A DNA stretch of 64,000 nt from Streptomyces gelaticus. Lineage in GTDB: Bacteria > Actinomycetota > Actinomycetes > Streptomycetales > Streptomycetaceae. Position numbers and translations under genes: made by a program. Position 1 is the first letter of the stretch, and every line of letters begins with the position of its first letter. The notes beneath the pieces are model-generated. The model did not search any database and had not been told where the DNA came from. It worked only from the letters and a program-made list of their open reading frames with translations. The stretch lies in contig NZ_BMTF01000027.1 in the NCBI RefSeq assembly GCF_014649535.1, positions 1 through 64,000 on the forward strand, written 5' to 3'. Below, piece by piece: positions 1 through 8,644 of the stretch.

Positions 1-199
1 AACGCGGACCACCCCGCGTCACGCACGGACTTGGCGAGCCGGGTACGGCCGAGACCGGACACCGCGAGGTCTTCCACGTACACCGCTTGGTTTCGCGAAT
101 GATCTGTGTGGATACCTTGTGGTGCCAGTCCCGGCGCCGGTCGGCGACCTTGGCATGCCGGCGTGCGACCTTGATACGGGCCTTGGCCCGGTTCTTCGA
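1..199 (-). pseudogene. IS200/IS605-family TnpB relic, frameshifted
   Basis: Read on the minus strand, two frames together give a typical TnpB stretch. From about 199 down to 87 one frame reads SKNRAKARIKVARRHAKVAD and continues to an IIRETK motif. From about 93 to the left edge another frame reads AVYVEDLAVSGLGRT followed by LAKSVRDAGW. These two blocks are contiguous in intact TnpB proteins, so a small indel at about 84-92 broke the gene. An in-frame stop at 200-202 cuts off the N-terminal side, and the C-terminal catalytic part lies beyond the window. It is a non-functional transposon remnant. Confidence 0.75.
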
Positions 200-287
200 T
201 CACCACTGGCGATCGTCCGCCAGTACATCGACCAACAAAAACGCCCGCTCCAGCCTGCGAACCAGAGCAGTCTTGAGATGCATTCAT

Positions 288-307
288 CCCCGGCATGAAC
301 ACCGGGG
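288..307. other. Small hairpin beside the TnpB relic
   Basis: CCCCGG at 288-293 pairs with CCGGGG at 302-307 around an 8-nt loop. Hairpins of this kind are common at the ends of IS200/IS605 elements and in their guide-RNA regions, so this may be an old element end. No matching second end is visible. The stretch 308-485 holds no gene I can support; in particular no sensor-kinase C-terminus precedes the response regulator. Confidence 0.4.
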
Positions 308-485
308 CTTTCAGCAAGAGTCCCCGTAACTGCCTGGTGGATCAGCGTGCGTCGGACACGGAGGGGCGCGAGCCGAGGGAGATCGGCACACCGGACGCAG
401 GCGGGTGTGCCGGCAACGCGGCGCGATGCCGCAGCTGTCGTCCTGTGCTGACCAGGGGTTGCAGGGCAGCCCTTAGGGTGGCCCA

Positions 486-1136
486 ATGCCGGTTAGCGTA
501 CTTCTGGTCGACGACGAACCCCTGGTCCGTGCGGGGTTGCGTGCGGTCCTTGAGGCTCAGCCCGATATCGAGGTGGTGGGCGAGGCAGGCGACGGTGCCG
601 CCGTGATCCCGCTGCTGCATCAGCTGCGCCCCGATGTGGTGGCCATGGATGTCAGGATGCCGTTGATGGACGGTATCGAGGCCACGCGAGTGGTGCTGCG
701 CACGGTGCCCGATCCACCGAAGATCCTGGTGGTGACCACCTTCGAGAACGACGAGTACGTCTACGAGGCGCTGCGTGCCGGTGCGGACGGCTTTCTCCTC
801 AAACGTGCCCGGCCCGCCGAGATCGTGCATGCGGTGCGTCTGGTCGCCGAGGGTGAGTCGCTGCTCTTCCCCGCGGCGGTCCGGCAGCTCGCCGCCGAGT
901 ACGGGACGAGCAAGGCCCGCGCGGTCCTGGACCGGGCAGCGCTGACCGAGCGTGAGTCCGCGGTCCTCCGGCTGATGGCCCGGGGCCTGTCGAACGCCGA
1001 GATCGCGGCCAAGCTCGTGGTCGGCATCGAGACGGTGAAGACCCATGTCAGTGCCGTACTGGCCAAGTTGGGCGCGAGGGACCGTACCCAGGCCGTGATC
1101 GCGGCATATGAGTCGGGGTTCGTCGCTCCGGGCTGA
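486..1136 (+). CDS. NarL/FixJ-type two-component response regulator
   Basis: A 216-residue response regulator. The N-terminal receiver domain (about 3-120) has the acidic pair D9/D10, phospho-acceptor D55 in the VAMDVRMP motif, T84 and K106, which are the full active-site set. A LuxR-type helix-turn-helix (about 150-205, LTERESAVLRLMARGLSNAE) binds DNA. The ATG at 486 follows an AGGGTGG ribosome site. Such genes normally sit just downstream of a histidine kinase gene, but none is present here and the upstream 485 bases carry transposon debris. It is therefore an orphan regulator in this window, perhaps because its partner was displaced. Confidence 0.9.
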   Translation: MPVSVLLVDDEPLVRAGLRAVLEAQPDIEVVGEAGDGAAVIPLLHQLRPDVVAMDVRMPLMDGIEATRVVLRTVPDPPKILVVTTFENDEYVYEALRAGADGFLLKRARPAEIVHAVRLVAEGESLLFPAAVRQLAAEYGTSKARAVLDRAALTERESAVLRLMARGLSNAEIAAKLVVGIETVKTHVSAVLAKLGARDRTQAVIAAYESGFVAPG

Positions 1137-1236
1137 ATCCTGCGCCCGGAGAGACCCTTCCCCGGCCCACGGTCGCCCCGCACCTGGCCAGCGAGTACCA
1201 TCCGCCTGACATGCGCTAGAGCTGGGAGGACACACC

Positions 1237-2394
1237 GTGGGCCGGCTGACCGGTGGGGATCCGTCGCTGTTGCGACGCATCAATTCCGCGGTGGTGCTGC
1301 ACGCGCTGCGTGGCGCCGACGCCCCTACGCTGACGGACCTGACCCGGGTCACCGGGCTGTCCCGTCCGACGGTCGAGGGCGTCATGGAGGGGCTCTTCGA
1401 GGCCGGACTGGTCGTCGAGTCCATGCCCGACGGGGGTGAGGCCCGACGCCAGGGACGGCCGGCCCGTCGGTTCCGGTTCCGTGCCGAGGCCGGGCACCTG
1501 CTCGGTATCGAGATCGGCCCGCACCGCGTCTCCGCGCTGCTGTCCGGGCTGGACGGGCGGATCATCGGTGCGGGCGCCCGCGAGGTGTCGGAGACCGCCG
1601 GCGCCGACGACCGGCTCGACAAGGTCAGGGCCGTGGTGGCCGACCTCCTGCGGCGGACGGGTGTGGCCAGGAGCAGTCTGCGTGCGGTGGGAGCCGGCAG
1701 CCCCGGGATCGTGGAGGCGGACGGGACGGTACGGCTGGGCACCGCGCTGCCGGGCTGGACGGGTCTGGCGCTGGGTGATCGGCTGCGGCGCTCCTTCCGC
1801 TGCCCCGTCCTGGTGGAGAACGATGCCAATGCCGCGGCGGTCGCGGAGCACTGGAAGGGTGCGGCCACCGAGTCCGACGACATCGTGTTCGTTCTGGCGG
1901 GGCTGAGCCCGGGCGCTGGTTCGCTGATCGGCGGGCGGCTTCACCGGGGCTTCGGCGGTGCCGCGGGCGAGATCGGCGCGCTGCATCTGCTCGGCCGCGA
2001 AGTGACTCCGGAGCGGCTTCTGTCCACGACGGGCACTCCACTGGATCCGTTGGACGAACCTGCCGTCGCCGATGTGTTCGCGAAGGCCAGGCAGGGCGAT
2101 GCCCGTGCGCAGGCTGCGGTGGAACGGTTCATTCAGCGCCTGGTGCACGATGTCGCGGCGCTGGTGCTGGCGCTGGACCCCGAGCTCGTGGTGGTGGGTG
2201 GCTGGGCCACCGGGCTGGACGATGTCCTGGATCCGCTCCGCAGCGAGCTGGCCCGCTACTGCCTTCGGCCGCCGCGGGTCACGCTGTCCTTGCTCGGCGA
2301 GGCGGCGGTGGCCACCGGAGCCCTGCGCCTGGCTCTCGACCATGTGGAGGAGCAGCTCTTCGCGGTGGAGGGAACGGTGACGGCCCGCCGCTGA
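1237..2394 (+). CDS. ROK-family transcriptional regulator
   Basis: A 385-residue NagC/XylR-like protein. An N-terminal winged helix (about 8-70, LTDLTRVTGLSRPTVEGVME) is followed by an actin-fold ROK domain with LLGIEIGPHRV, AVGAGSPGIV and VENDANAAAVAEHW. The last supplies the ROK catalytic or sugar-contacting Asp region. The cysteine-rich zinc motif usual in ROK proteins after the GEIG segment is missing: here GEIGALHLLGREVTPERLL follows. It may therefore sense ligand differently from zinc-type ROK regulators. GTG start with GGGAGG upstream. Its target is not evident; the convergent neighbour is a GntR-type sugar or amino-sugar style regulator. Confidence 0.85.
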   Translation: MGRLTGGDPSLLRRINSAVVLHALRGADAPTLTDLTRVTGLSRPTVEGVMEGLFEAGLVVESMPDGGEARRQGRPARRFRFRAEAGHLLGIEIGPHRVSALLSGLDGRIIGAGAREVSETAGADDRLDKVRAVVADLLRRTGVARSSLRAVGAGSPGIVEADGTVRLGTALPGWTGLALGDRLRRSFRCPVLVENDANAAAVAEHWKGAATESDDIVFVLAGLSPGAGSLIGGRLHRGFGGAAGEIGALHLLGREVTPERLLSTTGTPLDPLDEPAVADVFAKARQGDARAQAAVERFIQRLVHDVAALVLALDPELVVVGGWATGLDDVLDPLRSELARYCLRPPRVTLSLLGEAAVATGALRLALDHVEEQLFAVEGTVTARR

Positions 2395-2442
2395 ATGCGA
2401 CGGGCCGTACGGACAGGCGAAGACCGGCGGAACCGGCCGTAC

Positions 2443-3210
2443 TCAGGAGGCCTGGCGCTCCTGCTCGTGGTGGCTGATCTCCAGGTCGCCCGAGTCACCG
2501 AAGGTGAGCCGGCAGGTGTCGGCCCGGTACGTGGCGACGGAGAGCGCCGCCGTGCCGCCCTCCACGAGATAGCGGGTCGTGACGACGAGGACAGGAGCAC
2601 CGGGCAGCCGGTCGAGCTCTTTGGCGTCGTCCACCCGTGCCGAGCCGAGCTCCACCGACCGGTCCTGACCGTCGAGGCCGAGGCGGTGCAGTTCGCGCAG
2701 GACCCCGCGGGCCCGGGTGGGTCCGGAGGGAGCGTCGATCGCGGAGAGTTCGGGCACGGACGACGACGGGACGTACAGGAGTTCCGCAGCGACCGTCTGT
2801 CCGTGGGTCACCCGGATCCGGCGCACGATGTGCACCGGCTCGTCGGCCTCCACGTCGAGCACGGCCACGACCGACGAGGGCGCGACCGCCGTCGTGCAGT
2901 CCACCGGCTGCCAGGCCTCCACCGCACCGCCGCCGGACCAGTCCCGCTGTGCCGTCGAGACGGCGACGCCGACTCGCGGCGGTGCGACAGTGGTCCCGAC
3001 GCCGCGGCGACGCTGCAGCCTTCCTTCCAGTTCGAGCTGCTCCAGGGCCTGCCGGAGCGTGGCTCGGGCGACTCCGAAGCGGGCGGCGAGCTCGCGCTCG
3101 TTGGGCAGGATCTCCCCCACCGCAAAGTCCGAGTCGAGTGCCTCACTGAGCACGGTCTTGAGGTGCCAGTACTTCGGCTCCTGCACCGATTCCAGCTGCG
3201 TGGTCCCCAC
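2443..3210 (-). CDS. GntR/HutC-family regulator with UTRA domain
   Basis: About 255 residues. A GntR winged helix near the N-terminus (PNERELAARFGVARATLRQA) is followed by a UTRA ligand-binding domain to the C-terminus, as in HutC and DasR. I chose the GTG at 3210 because GGAGG lies 5 bases before it; an upstream GTG at 3228 is also in frame but has no ribosome site. The promoter carries two palindromes, one resembling the DasR operator, so negative autoregulation is likely. UTRA regulators often sense phosphorylated sugars or histidine derivatives. No transport or catabolic gene is adjacent, so the effector is unknown. Confidence 0.85.
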   Translation of the reverse strand: MGTTQLESVQEPKYWHLKTVLSEALDSDFAVGEILPNERELAARFGVARATLRQALEQLELEGRLQRRRGVGTTVAPPRVGVAVSTAQRDWSGGGAVEAWQPVDCTTAVAPSSVVAVLDVEADEPVHIVRRIRVTHGQTVAAELLYVPSSSVPELSAIDAPSGPTRARGVLRELHRLGLDGQDRSVELGSARVDDAKELDRLPGAPVLVVTTRYLVEGGTAALSVATYRADTCRLTFGDSGDLEISHHEQERQAS

Positions 3211-3267
3211 CCTGTCCTCCGCAATCACCCAGCGGCTATTCCGCGACGTTATTTATTAAAGGTTCCT

Positions 3268-3316
3268 GTCTTAACGTTGAGACCATAGGACGGTACACAC
3301 CCTTGGTCAAGACCAA
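3268..3316 (-). promoter_or_regulatory. Promoter of the GntR gene with two operator-like palindromes
   Basis: On the minus strand TTGACC (3305-3310) and TATGGT (3282-3287) are separated by exactly 17 bases, a good sigma-70/HrdB-type promoter. TTGGTC-AA-GACCAA at 3303-3316 overlaps the -35 box and matches the TGGTC-N2-GACCA core of DasR sites. A second near-perfect 16-bp palindrome, GTCTTAACGTTGAGAC at 3268-3283, touches the -10 box. Two sites bracketing a promoter suggest repression by a dimeric GntR protein, most simply the gene's own product. Confidence 0.65.
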
Positions 3317-3513
3317 TCATCATCGGTCACGCAGCGAAACGGGCATCTGCCGCAGAGCGTTCACAGGACGTTCGTGCGGCTGTGGGGCGAGCGCAGCACG
3401 AGACCCCACGACCAGGCAGGACGTGGGGCTTCGGACAGCTGCCGGGCGTCGGGCTCCCGGGCAACCGGAGTCACCGGCGCCGGCGGCGAGCGCGGACTGC
3501 GACCAGGGGCCCG

Positions 3514-4407
3514 CTACTCCTCGCGGAGGTCGGTGAAGCGAGTGAGTTTGTCAGGGTTCCGCACGATATATACGCACTGGATGAGCCCGTCCCTGATGTC
3601 CAACTGAACGACCGAGTCGACCTTTCCGCCCAGGAACAGCAGCAGACCTGGCCCGCCGTTGAGTTCCAGCAACCGGAAGTCGAGGTCCTCGACCTGATCG
3701 TGGGCGACGGCGAAGAGGAACCGGCCGACCTTGTCGGCGCTCTCGATGATCCGCAGCGGCGCCCTGGACTTTCCGCCGCTGTCCCCGACGAGCCGCGCGT
3801 CGGGCGCGAGCAGGACCAGCAGTTCCTCGATGTCGCCACCCGCCGCCGCGGCGAGGAACCGCTCGGTGAGATCACGCCGGTGGGCCGGGTCGACGTCGTA
3901 GCGCGGTTTGCGCTCCTCCACATGGCGCCGCGCACGTCCCGCCAGCTGACGGACCGCGGCCTCGGTCCGGTCCAGAGCGGCCGCGATCTCCGCGTACGGA
4001 AAGCCGAACGCCTCGCGCAGCACGAAGACGGCCCGTTCCAGCGGCGACAGGGACTCCAGGACTACGAGCACGGCGACCGATACGGAGTCGGCCAGGACAG
4101 CCCGTTCCGCGGTGTCGGGAACGGCGGGCCCGAAATCGGTGACCACCGGCTCCGGCAGCCACGGCCCGACGTACGCCTCGCGGCGCGTCTGCACCTGCCG
4201 CAGCCGGTCGACGGCGAGGCGGGTGATGATCCTCACGAGAAACGCGCGCGGCTCCCGTACGTCCTCACGTGACGCCGAGGACCAGCGGAGCCAGGCCTCC
4301 TGCACCACGTCCTCGGCATCGGCGATCCGGCCCAGCATGCGGTAGGCAACGCCGGTGAGCACGGGGCGGTGGCTCTCGAAGACATCGGTCGCGGTGTCGG
4401 CTTTCAC
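3514..4407 (-). CDS. ECF41-type RNA polymerase sigma factor (SigJ-like)
   Basis: About 297 residues. Region sigma-2 (AYRMLGRIADAEDVVQEAWL) and sigma-4 (SPLERAVFVLREAFGFPYAE) are followed by a SnoaL-like C-terminal domain that replaces a separate anti-sigma factor in this group. The ECF41 signatures are visible: WLPEP in the linker, a variant DSGGK in place of DGGGK, and NPDKL near the end. The GTG at 4407 gives the usual N-terminus; an in-frame GTG at 4446 would add 13 residues. ECF41 genes normally neighbour a carboxymuconolactone decarboxylase, oxidoreductase or epimerase, but here the neighbour is a divergent alpha/beta hydrolase. Confidence 0.88.
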   Translation of the reverse strand: MKADTATDVFESHRPVLTGVAYRMLGRIADAEDVVQEAWLRWSSASREDVREPRAFLVRIITRLAVDRLRQVQTRREAYVGPWLPEPVVTDFGPAVPDTAERAVLADSVSVAVLVVLESLSPLERAVFVLREAFGFPYAEIAAALDRTEAAVRQLAGRARRHVEERKPRYDVDPAHRRDLTERFLAAAAGGDIEELLVLLAPDARLVGDSGGKSRAPLRIIESADKVGRFLFAVAHDQVEDLDFRLLELNGGPGLLLFLGGKVDSVVQLDIRDGLIQCVYIVRNPDKLTRFTDLREE

Positions 4408-4559
4408 TCCCCCATCCCAACCGACCTGTCGCACCCTGTCCAGCACGAATTGCCCGCGCCACTTGAACTACGGGCTACTGAGCGGTAATTGTTATTGACA
4501 AGACGTCTAAGCCGCCTTCAGGCATGGCCCTTCATGCCGGATCACCGGGGAGCACCAGC

Positions 4560-5390
4560 ATGGCCAGCACGGTCTCGTTCAGCGTCGAGTCACCACAAGG
4601 GCCCCGGAGGGTGTCCGTGGCGTATGAACGGACCGGCGCCGGCGAGCCTCTGCTCCTGCTCCACGGCATCGGCCACCACCGTCAGGCCTGGGATCCGGTG
4701 TTGTCCGTACTCGCCGTGGAGCGGGATGTGACAGCCATCGATCTCCCCGGCTTCGGCGTCTCGCCGGAGCTGCCCGAAGGGCTGCCGTACGACCTGCCGA
4801 CCGTGGGCAAGGTACTCGGCGCCTTCTGCGAGGAGGTCGGCCTGGACCGGCCGCATGTGGCGGGCAATTCGCTCGGCGGCCTGCTGGCGTTGGAGCTCGG
4901 CCGGGAGAAGCTCGTGCGGTCGGTGACGGCTCTGTCGCCCGCCGGATTCTGGACCGCGGGCGAACGACGTTATGCGTTCGGGACGCTGCGGGCCATGCGG
5001 CGGGCCGCGTTGTCGATGCCGGTCCCGCTGATCGAGCGGCTCTCGCACAGCGCGGCCGGGCGCACGGCATTGACCAGCACCATCTACGCCCGGCCCGGCC
5101 GCCGTTCACCCGCTGCCGTGGTCGCGGAGACCCTCGCCCTGCGTGAGGCGACCGGTTTCCACCAGACGCTCGCCTCCGGGGGAAGCGTCGCGTTCACCGA
5201 CGATGTGCCGGGGCTGCCCGTGACCGTCGCCTGGGGCAGCCGGGACCGGATCCTGCTGCGCCGACAGGGGATCAGGGCCAAGCACACCATCCCCGAAGCC
5301 CGGTTGGTCCGGCTGCCGGGCTGCGGTCATGTGCCGATGAACGACGATCCGGCGCTCGTGGCACGCGTCATTCTCGACACCAGCCGCTGA
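4560..5390 (+). CDS. Alpha/beta-fold hydrolase
   Basis: A 276-residue cytoplasmic hydrolase. LLLLHGIGHH supplies the oxyanion-hole region, GNSLGG holds nucleophile S104, DRI late in the chain is the likely acid, and LPGCGHVPMND contains the catalytic His. The ATG at 4560 follows GGGGAGCACCAGC. The substrate cannot be told from sequence. It is divergent from the ECF41 sigma-factor gene with about 150 bases between starts, so the two may share control, but no matching ECF41 promoter motif was found. Confidence 0.85.
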   Translation: MASTVSFSVESPQGPRRVSVAYERTGAGEPLLLLHGIGHHRQAWDPVLSVLAVERDVTAIDLPGFGVSPELPEGLPYDLPTVGKVLGAFCEEVGLDRPHVAGNSLGGLLALELGREKLVRSVTALSPAGFWTAGERRYAFGTLRAMRRAALSMPVPLIERLSHSAAGRTALTSTIYARPGRRSPAAVVAETLALREATGFHQTLASGGSVAFTDDVPGLPVTVAWGSRDRILLRRQGIRAKHTIPEARLVRLPGCGHVPMNDDPALVARVILDTSR

Positions 5391-5518
5391 CGACGCACCA
5401 GGCGCCGGATCCGTACGCCGGGCAACTCCGCTCCGGGGCAGCGGACAGGTCGTACGGCTGCCGGCGGTGGCTCCAAGGGGCACGGACGGACCGGGTACCG
5501 GCGGGGACGGCGTCGGGT

Positions 5519-5540
5519 GTTCATCTCAGGTTGGTGTGCG
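5519..5540 (+). promoter_or_regulatory. Possible PHO box upstream of phoD
   Basis: GTTCATCTCAG followed immediately by GTTGGTGTGCG gives two 11-base units starting with GTT, 79 bases before the phoD start. Streptomyces PhoP binds 11-bp direct repeats of GTTCACC type, and phosphatase genes are known PhoP targets. The first unit is a good match and the second is weak. Confidence 0.4.
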
Positions 5541-5618
5541 CGCCGCCGACGGGAACAAGGGTGGGGTCGCTCGACCAGCCACCCGCTCGTCCCGCTGACC
5601 CCGCCCGGAGGCGCCTCG

Positions 5619-7199
5619 ATGTCGAACAGTCCGCGAAATCCCTCCCCCGCCCGCCGCAGCGTGCTGCGCGGCTCACTCGCCGTGTCGGCCGCGCTCACGC
5701 TCCCGGCGGTGGGCGCGGCGGCTCCCGCCTTCGCGTTGTCCGGCCGGCCGCGTGCGGCGTGGGGCGTGCAGGTGGGCGATGTCACCTCGTCCTCCGCGCT
5801 GGTCTGGGTGCGGTCGGACCGGCCGGCCCGGATGATCGTGGAGACATCGGCGACCGAGTCCTTCCGGCGGGCCCGCGCCTGGCACGGTCCGCTCGTCGGT
5901 TCCGGCACCGACTTCACGGGGACGACGCCGTTGTACGGGCTGCCGCCGGGCGAGCAGGTGCACTACCGGGTGACACTCGCCGATCCCCAGGACCCCCGCC
6001 GCACCGGGGAGCCGGTGTACGGGACGTTCCGGACCGCGCCGGCCCGGCGCCGCGACGGGGCGCGCTTCCTGTGGTCCGGTGACATCGCCGGGCAGGGCTG
6101 GGGCATCAACCCGGACATCGGCGGCTATGCGGTGTACGACGAGATGCGCCGCCTCGATCCGGACTTCTTCCTGTGCAGCGGTGACAACATCTACGCGGAC
6201 GGGGTGATCGAGCCGAGCGTGCCCCTGCCCGACGGCCGGATCTGGCGCAATGTCACCACCGAGGAGAAGTCGAAGGTCGCCGAAACCCTCGCCGAGTACC
6301 GCGGGAACTTCCGCTACAACCTGCTCGATCACAACCTCCGTGAGTTCAATGCCCAGGTGCCTTCGATCGTTCAGTGGGACGACCACGAGGTGCGCAACAA
6401 CTGGTATCCCGGGCAGATCCTGGACGACTCCCGCTACACCGAGAAGAACGTGGATGTGCTTGCGGCCCGTTCGATGCGGGCGTTCCGCGAGTACTTCCCG
6501 GTGTCCACACTGCACGGCCGGTCCGGGGAGGGCCGGATGCACCGGGTGGTACGGCACGGTCCGCTGCTCGATGTGTTCGTTCTCGACATGCGGTCCTTCC
6601 GCAATGCCAACTCCCCCGGCCGGCAGGCCGACGACACAACGGGAATCCTCGGTGCGGAGCAGCTCAGGTGGCTCAAGCACGAGCTGTCCCGGTCCCGCGC
6701 GGTGTGGAAGGTGATCGCCGCGGACATGCCGTTGGGGCTGGTGGTGACCGATGGTGCGACGGACTTCGAGGCGGTCGCGCAGGGCGATCCCGGGGCCCCG
6801 CTCGGCCGTGAGCTGCAGATCGCGGAACTCCTGCGGTTCATCAAGCACCGCCGGATCACCGGCACGGTCTGGCTCACGGCGGATGTGCACTACACGTCGG
6901 CGCAGCACTACGAGCCCGGGCGTGCGGTGTTCAAGGACTTCGCCCCGTTCTGGGAGTTCGTGTCGGGCCCGCTGGCCGCAGGTCAGTTCCAGGCCAACGC
7001 GCTGGACGCGACGTTCGGTCCCGACCGGGTCTTCGTGCGGGCGCCCGACCGGGCGAACGTGTCGCCGATGGAGTCGCCGCAGTACTTCGGGGAGGTCGAC
7101 ATCGACGGCGACAGCGGCGAGTTGACCGTGCGGCTGCGGGCGCAGGGCGGGTCCGTACTGTTCAGCAAGGTGCTGCAGCCGGGGCACGTCGGGCAGTGA
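5619..7199 (+). CDS. phoD: PhoD-like alkaline phosphatase, Tat-exported
   Basis: About 526 residues. A twin-arginine signal (ARRSVLRGS then a hydrophobic run to AAAPAFA) sends the folded enzyme across the membrane. A PhoD N-terminal fibronectin-like domain (WGVQVGDVTSSSALVWVRSD) precedes the metallophosphatase core with WSGDIAGQGWGI, CSGDNIYADG, WDDHEVRNNW and LTADVHYT, the metal-ligand motifs. PhoD enzymes release phosphate from phosphodiesters and monoesters outside the cell. ATG at 5619 is preceded by GGAGG. A candidate PHO box upstream fits phosphate-starvation control. PhoD normally needs a Cys among its ligands; CSGDN provides one. Confidence 0.93.
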   Translation: MSNSPRNPSPARRSVLRGSLAVSAALTLPAVGAAAPAFALSGRPRAAWGVQVGDVTSSSALVWVRSDRPARMIVETSATESFRRARAWHGPLVGSGTDFTGTTPLYGLPPGEQVHYRVTLADPQDPRRTGEPVYGTFRTAPARRRDGARFLWSGDIAGQGWGINPDIGGYAVYDEMRRLDPDFFLCSGDNIYADGVIEPSVPLPDGRIWRNVTTEEKSKVAETLAEYRGNFRYNLLDHNLREFNAQVPSIVQWDDHEVRNNWYPGQILDDSRYTEKNVDVLAARSMRAFREYFPVSTLHGRSGEGRMHRVVRHGPLLDVFVLDMRSFRNANSPGRQADDTTGILGAEQLRWLKHELSRSRAVWKVIAADMPLGLVVTDGATDFEAVAQGDPGAPLGRELQIAELLRFIKHRRITGTVWLTADVHYTSAQHYEPGRAVFKDFAPFWEFVSGPLAAGQFQANALDATFGPDRVFVRAPDRANVSPMESPQYFGEVDIDGDSGELTVRLRAQGGSVLFSKVLQPGHVGQ

Positions 7200-7270
7200 A
7201 GACGCCCGGCGATCGGCCCCCGGGCGATGACCGGGGGCCGATTGTCAGTGGTGGGATCTACGGTTTTCCC

Positions 7271-8644
7271 ATGACCCGATCCGTTCAGGCACTGGCCTAC
7301 TCACGCCCGTCCGCGCTGGATTCCTCGCAGGCGGGGCAGCTTCTCGGTCTGGAGACCTCCGGCGGTCTCACACCGCGGGGTGTCGAGTCGCATCCCCGGT
7401 TCTTCTCCGGCTTTCTCACCTCGCCGAGGATCGCCGCCCGAGGGCTGCTGGCCGTGGCGGACGTGGCGTCCGCACGCTATTACCGTACGGCTCTGCCTTC
7501 GTCCCTCGACCCGGTGGTGACGGGCAACGGCGACCGTTTGCGCTTCGAGGCGTTCTCCGGCTGCTGCGGTGTGTACGCACGCCTCGATGTGCTCCAGGAG
7601 GGTCTGGACGGTGCGCGTACGGACCATGGCACCACGAATGTCGACGTCAACAATCCGCTGCGGGAGGCGCTTTCACGGATAGCGGGCGACGATCCGCTGC
7701 ACCTGCGGGTCGGTCCGGAGGAGCTGACGGTCACCACGCTGGACGGTCCGGTCGTGGAGAAGAAGGTGCCCCTGCCCGACCGTTGGCTGCGTGGCTTCGC
7801 GGAGGCGCAGGTGGTGTCCGCGGGCTTCGATCTGCGGGCCGAGCTGTCGGCGGCCGAGGCCGTCCGGTTCCTGCGTTCGCTGCCGCGTTCGTCCGGAAAT
7901 GCCTCGCGGGGCGCCCAGTGGGTGATCCCCGCGGGGAAGACTCTCCGGCCGACGACGCGCCCGGTGGCGGGTGCGGTGTGTCTGCCGGGTCCCGAACGGC
8001 TGGTGACGCTGCAGCGGGTGCTGCGCCATGCCACCTCGCTGCGGGTGTACGGGCCGGTGGCCGACGGCGCGGCCACCGCGAGCGCATGGGAGGTGGTGCT
8101 GCCGGGGATGCGACTCACCCTGACGCTCTCGCCCGATGCCTCGCGCGGCTTCTCCGGCGAGGGCGGTGTGCTCGACGCGCTGGCCACCGATGATGCCGCG
8201 GCCGACGCCGAGTTGGTGTCCGTGCTGCTGGCCTGGGAGCCGCGAATCGACCTGGCCGACCTGGCGGAGCAGTCGGGTCTCACGGTGGAGCGGGTACGGG
8301 CGGCGCTCACCCGGCTGGGGACGGCGGGCCGGGTCGGTTACGACCTCGCCGAGGCGTCGTATTTCCACCGCGAGCTGCCGTACGACGCCGACCGGGCCGA
8401 GCGGCACAACCCGCGCCTGGTGGCGGCCCGGAAACTGGCCGGCTCGGGTGCGGTCGTGCTCGACGGCGGTACGGCTGCCGTGACCTCGGGGGAACGCCGC
8501 TATCAAGTGAGGGAGAAGGACGGAATGCTGAGCTGTACCTGCCAGTGGTGGGCGGACTACCGCGGGCGACGGGGCCCGTGCAAGCACGCCCTGGCCGTCC
8601 GCATGGTCCGTCGCGGTGCGCCGGTTGCCGGGGGTGCGCGATGA
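7271..8644 (+). CDS. SWIM zinc-finger protein
   Basis: About 457 residues with no recognised catalytic domain in the first 400. The C-terminus has a SWIM finger: CTC, then W-rich spacing, then CKH (SCTCQWWADYRGRRGPCKHA), a CxC...CxH zinc site seen in DNA- or protein-binding factors. The ATG at 7271 has only a weak ribosome site. The stop overlaps the start of the next gene (ATGA at 8641-8644), so the two products are translationally coupled and probably act together. Related SWIM proteins occur in MoxR ATPase/vWA gene sets, but no MoxR or vWA gene is in this window. Confidence 0.8.
   Translation: MTRSVQALAYSRPSALDSSQAGQLLGLETSGGLTPRGVESHPRFFSGFLTSPRIAARGLLAVADVASARYYRTALPSSLDPVVTGNGDRLRFEAFSGCCGVYARLDVLQEGLDGARTDHGTTNVDVNNPLREALSRIAGDDPLHLRVGPEELTVTTLDGPVVEKKVPLPDRWLRGFAEAQVVSAGFDLRAELSAAEAVRFLRSLPRSSGNASRGAQWVIPAGKTLRPTTRPVAGAVCLPGPERLVTLQRVLRHATSLRVYGPVADGAATASAWEVVLPGMRLTLTLSPDASRGFSGEGGVLDALATDDAAADAELVSVLLAWEPRIDLADLAEQSGLTVERVRAALTRLGTAGRVGYDLAEASYFHRELPYDADRAERHNPRLVAARKLAGSGAVVLDGGTAAVTSGERRYQVREKDGMLSCTCQWWADYRGRRGPCKHALAVRMVRRGAPVAGGAR

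Noticed and set aside
342..1883. A 513-codon minus-strand frame across the response regulator and ROK gene
   Set aside because: It covers two clear plus-strand genes and is Arg/Ser/Pro-rich without motifs.
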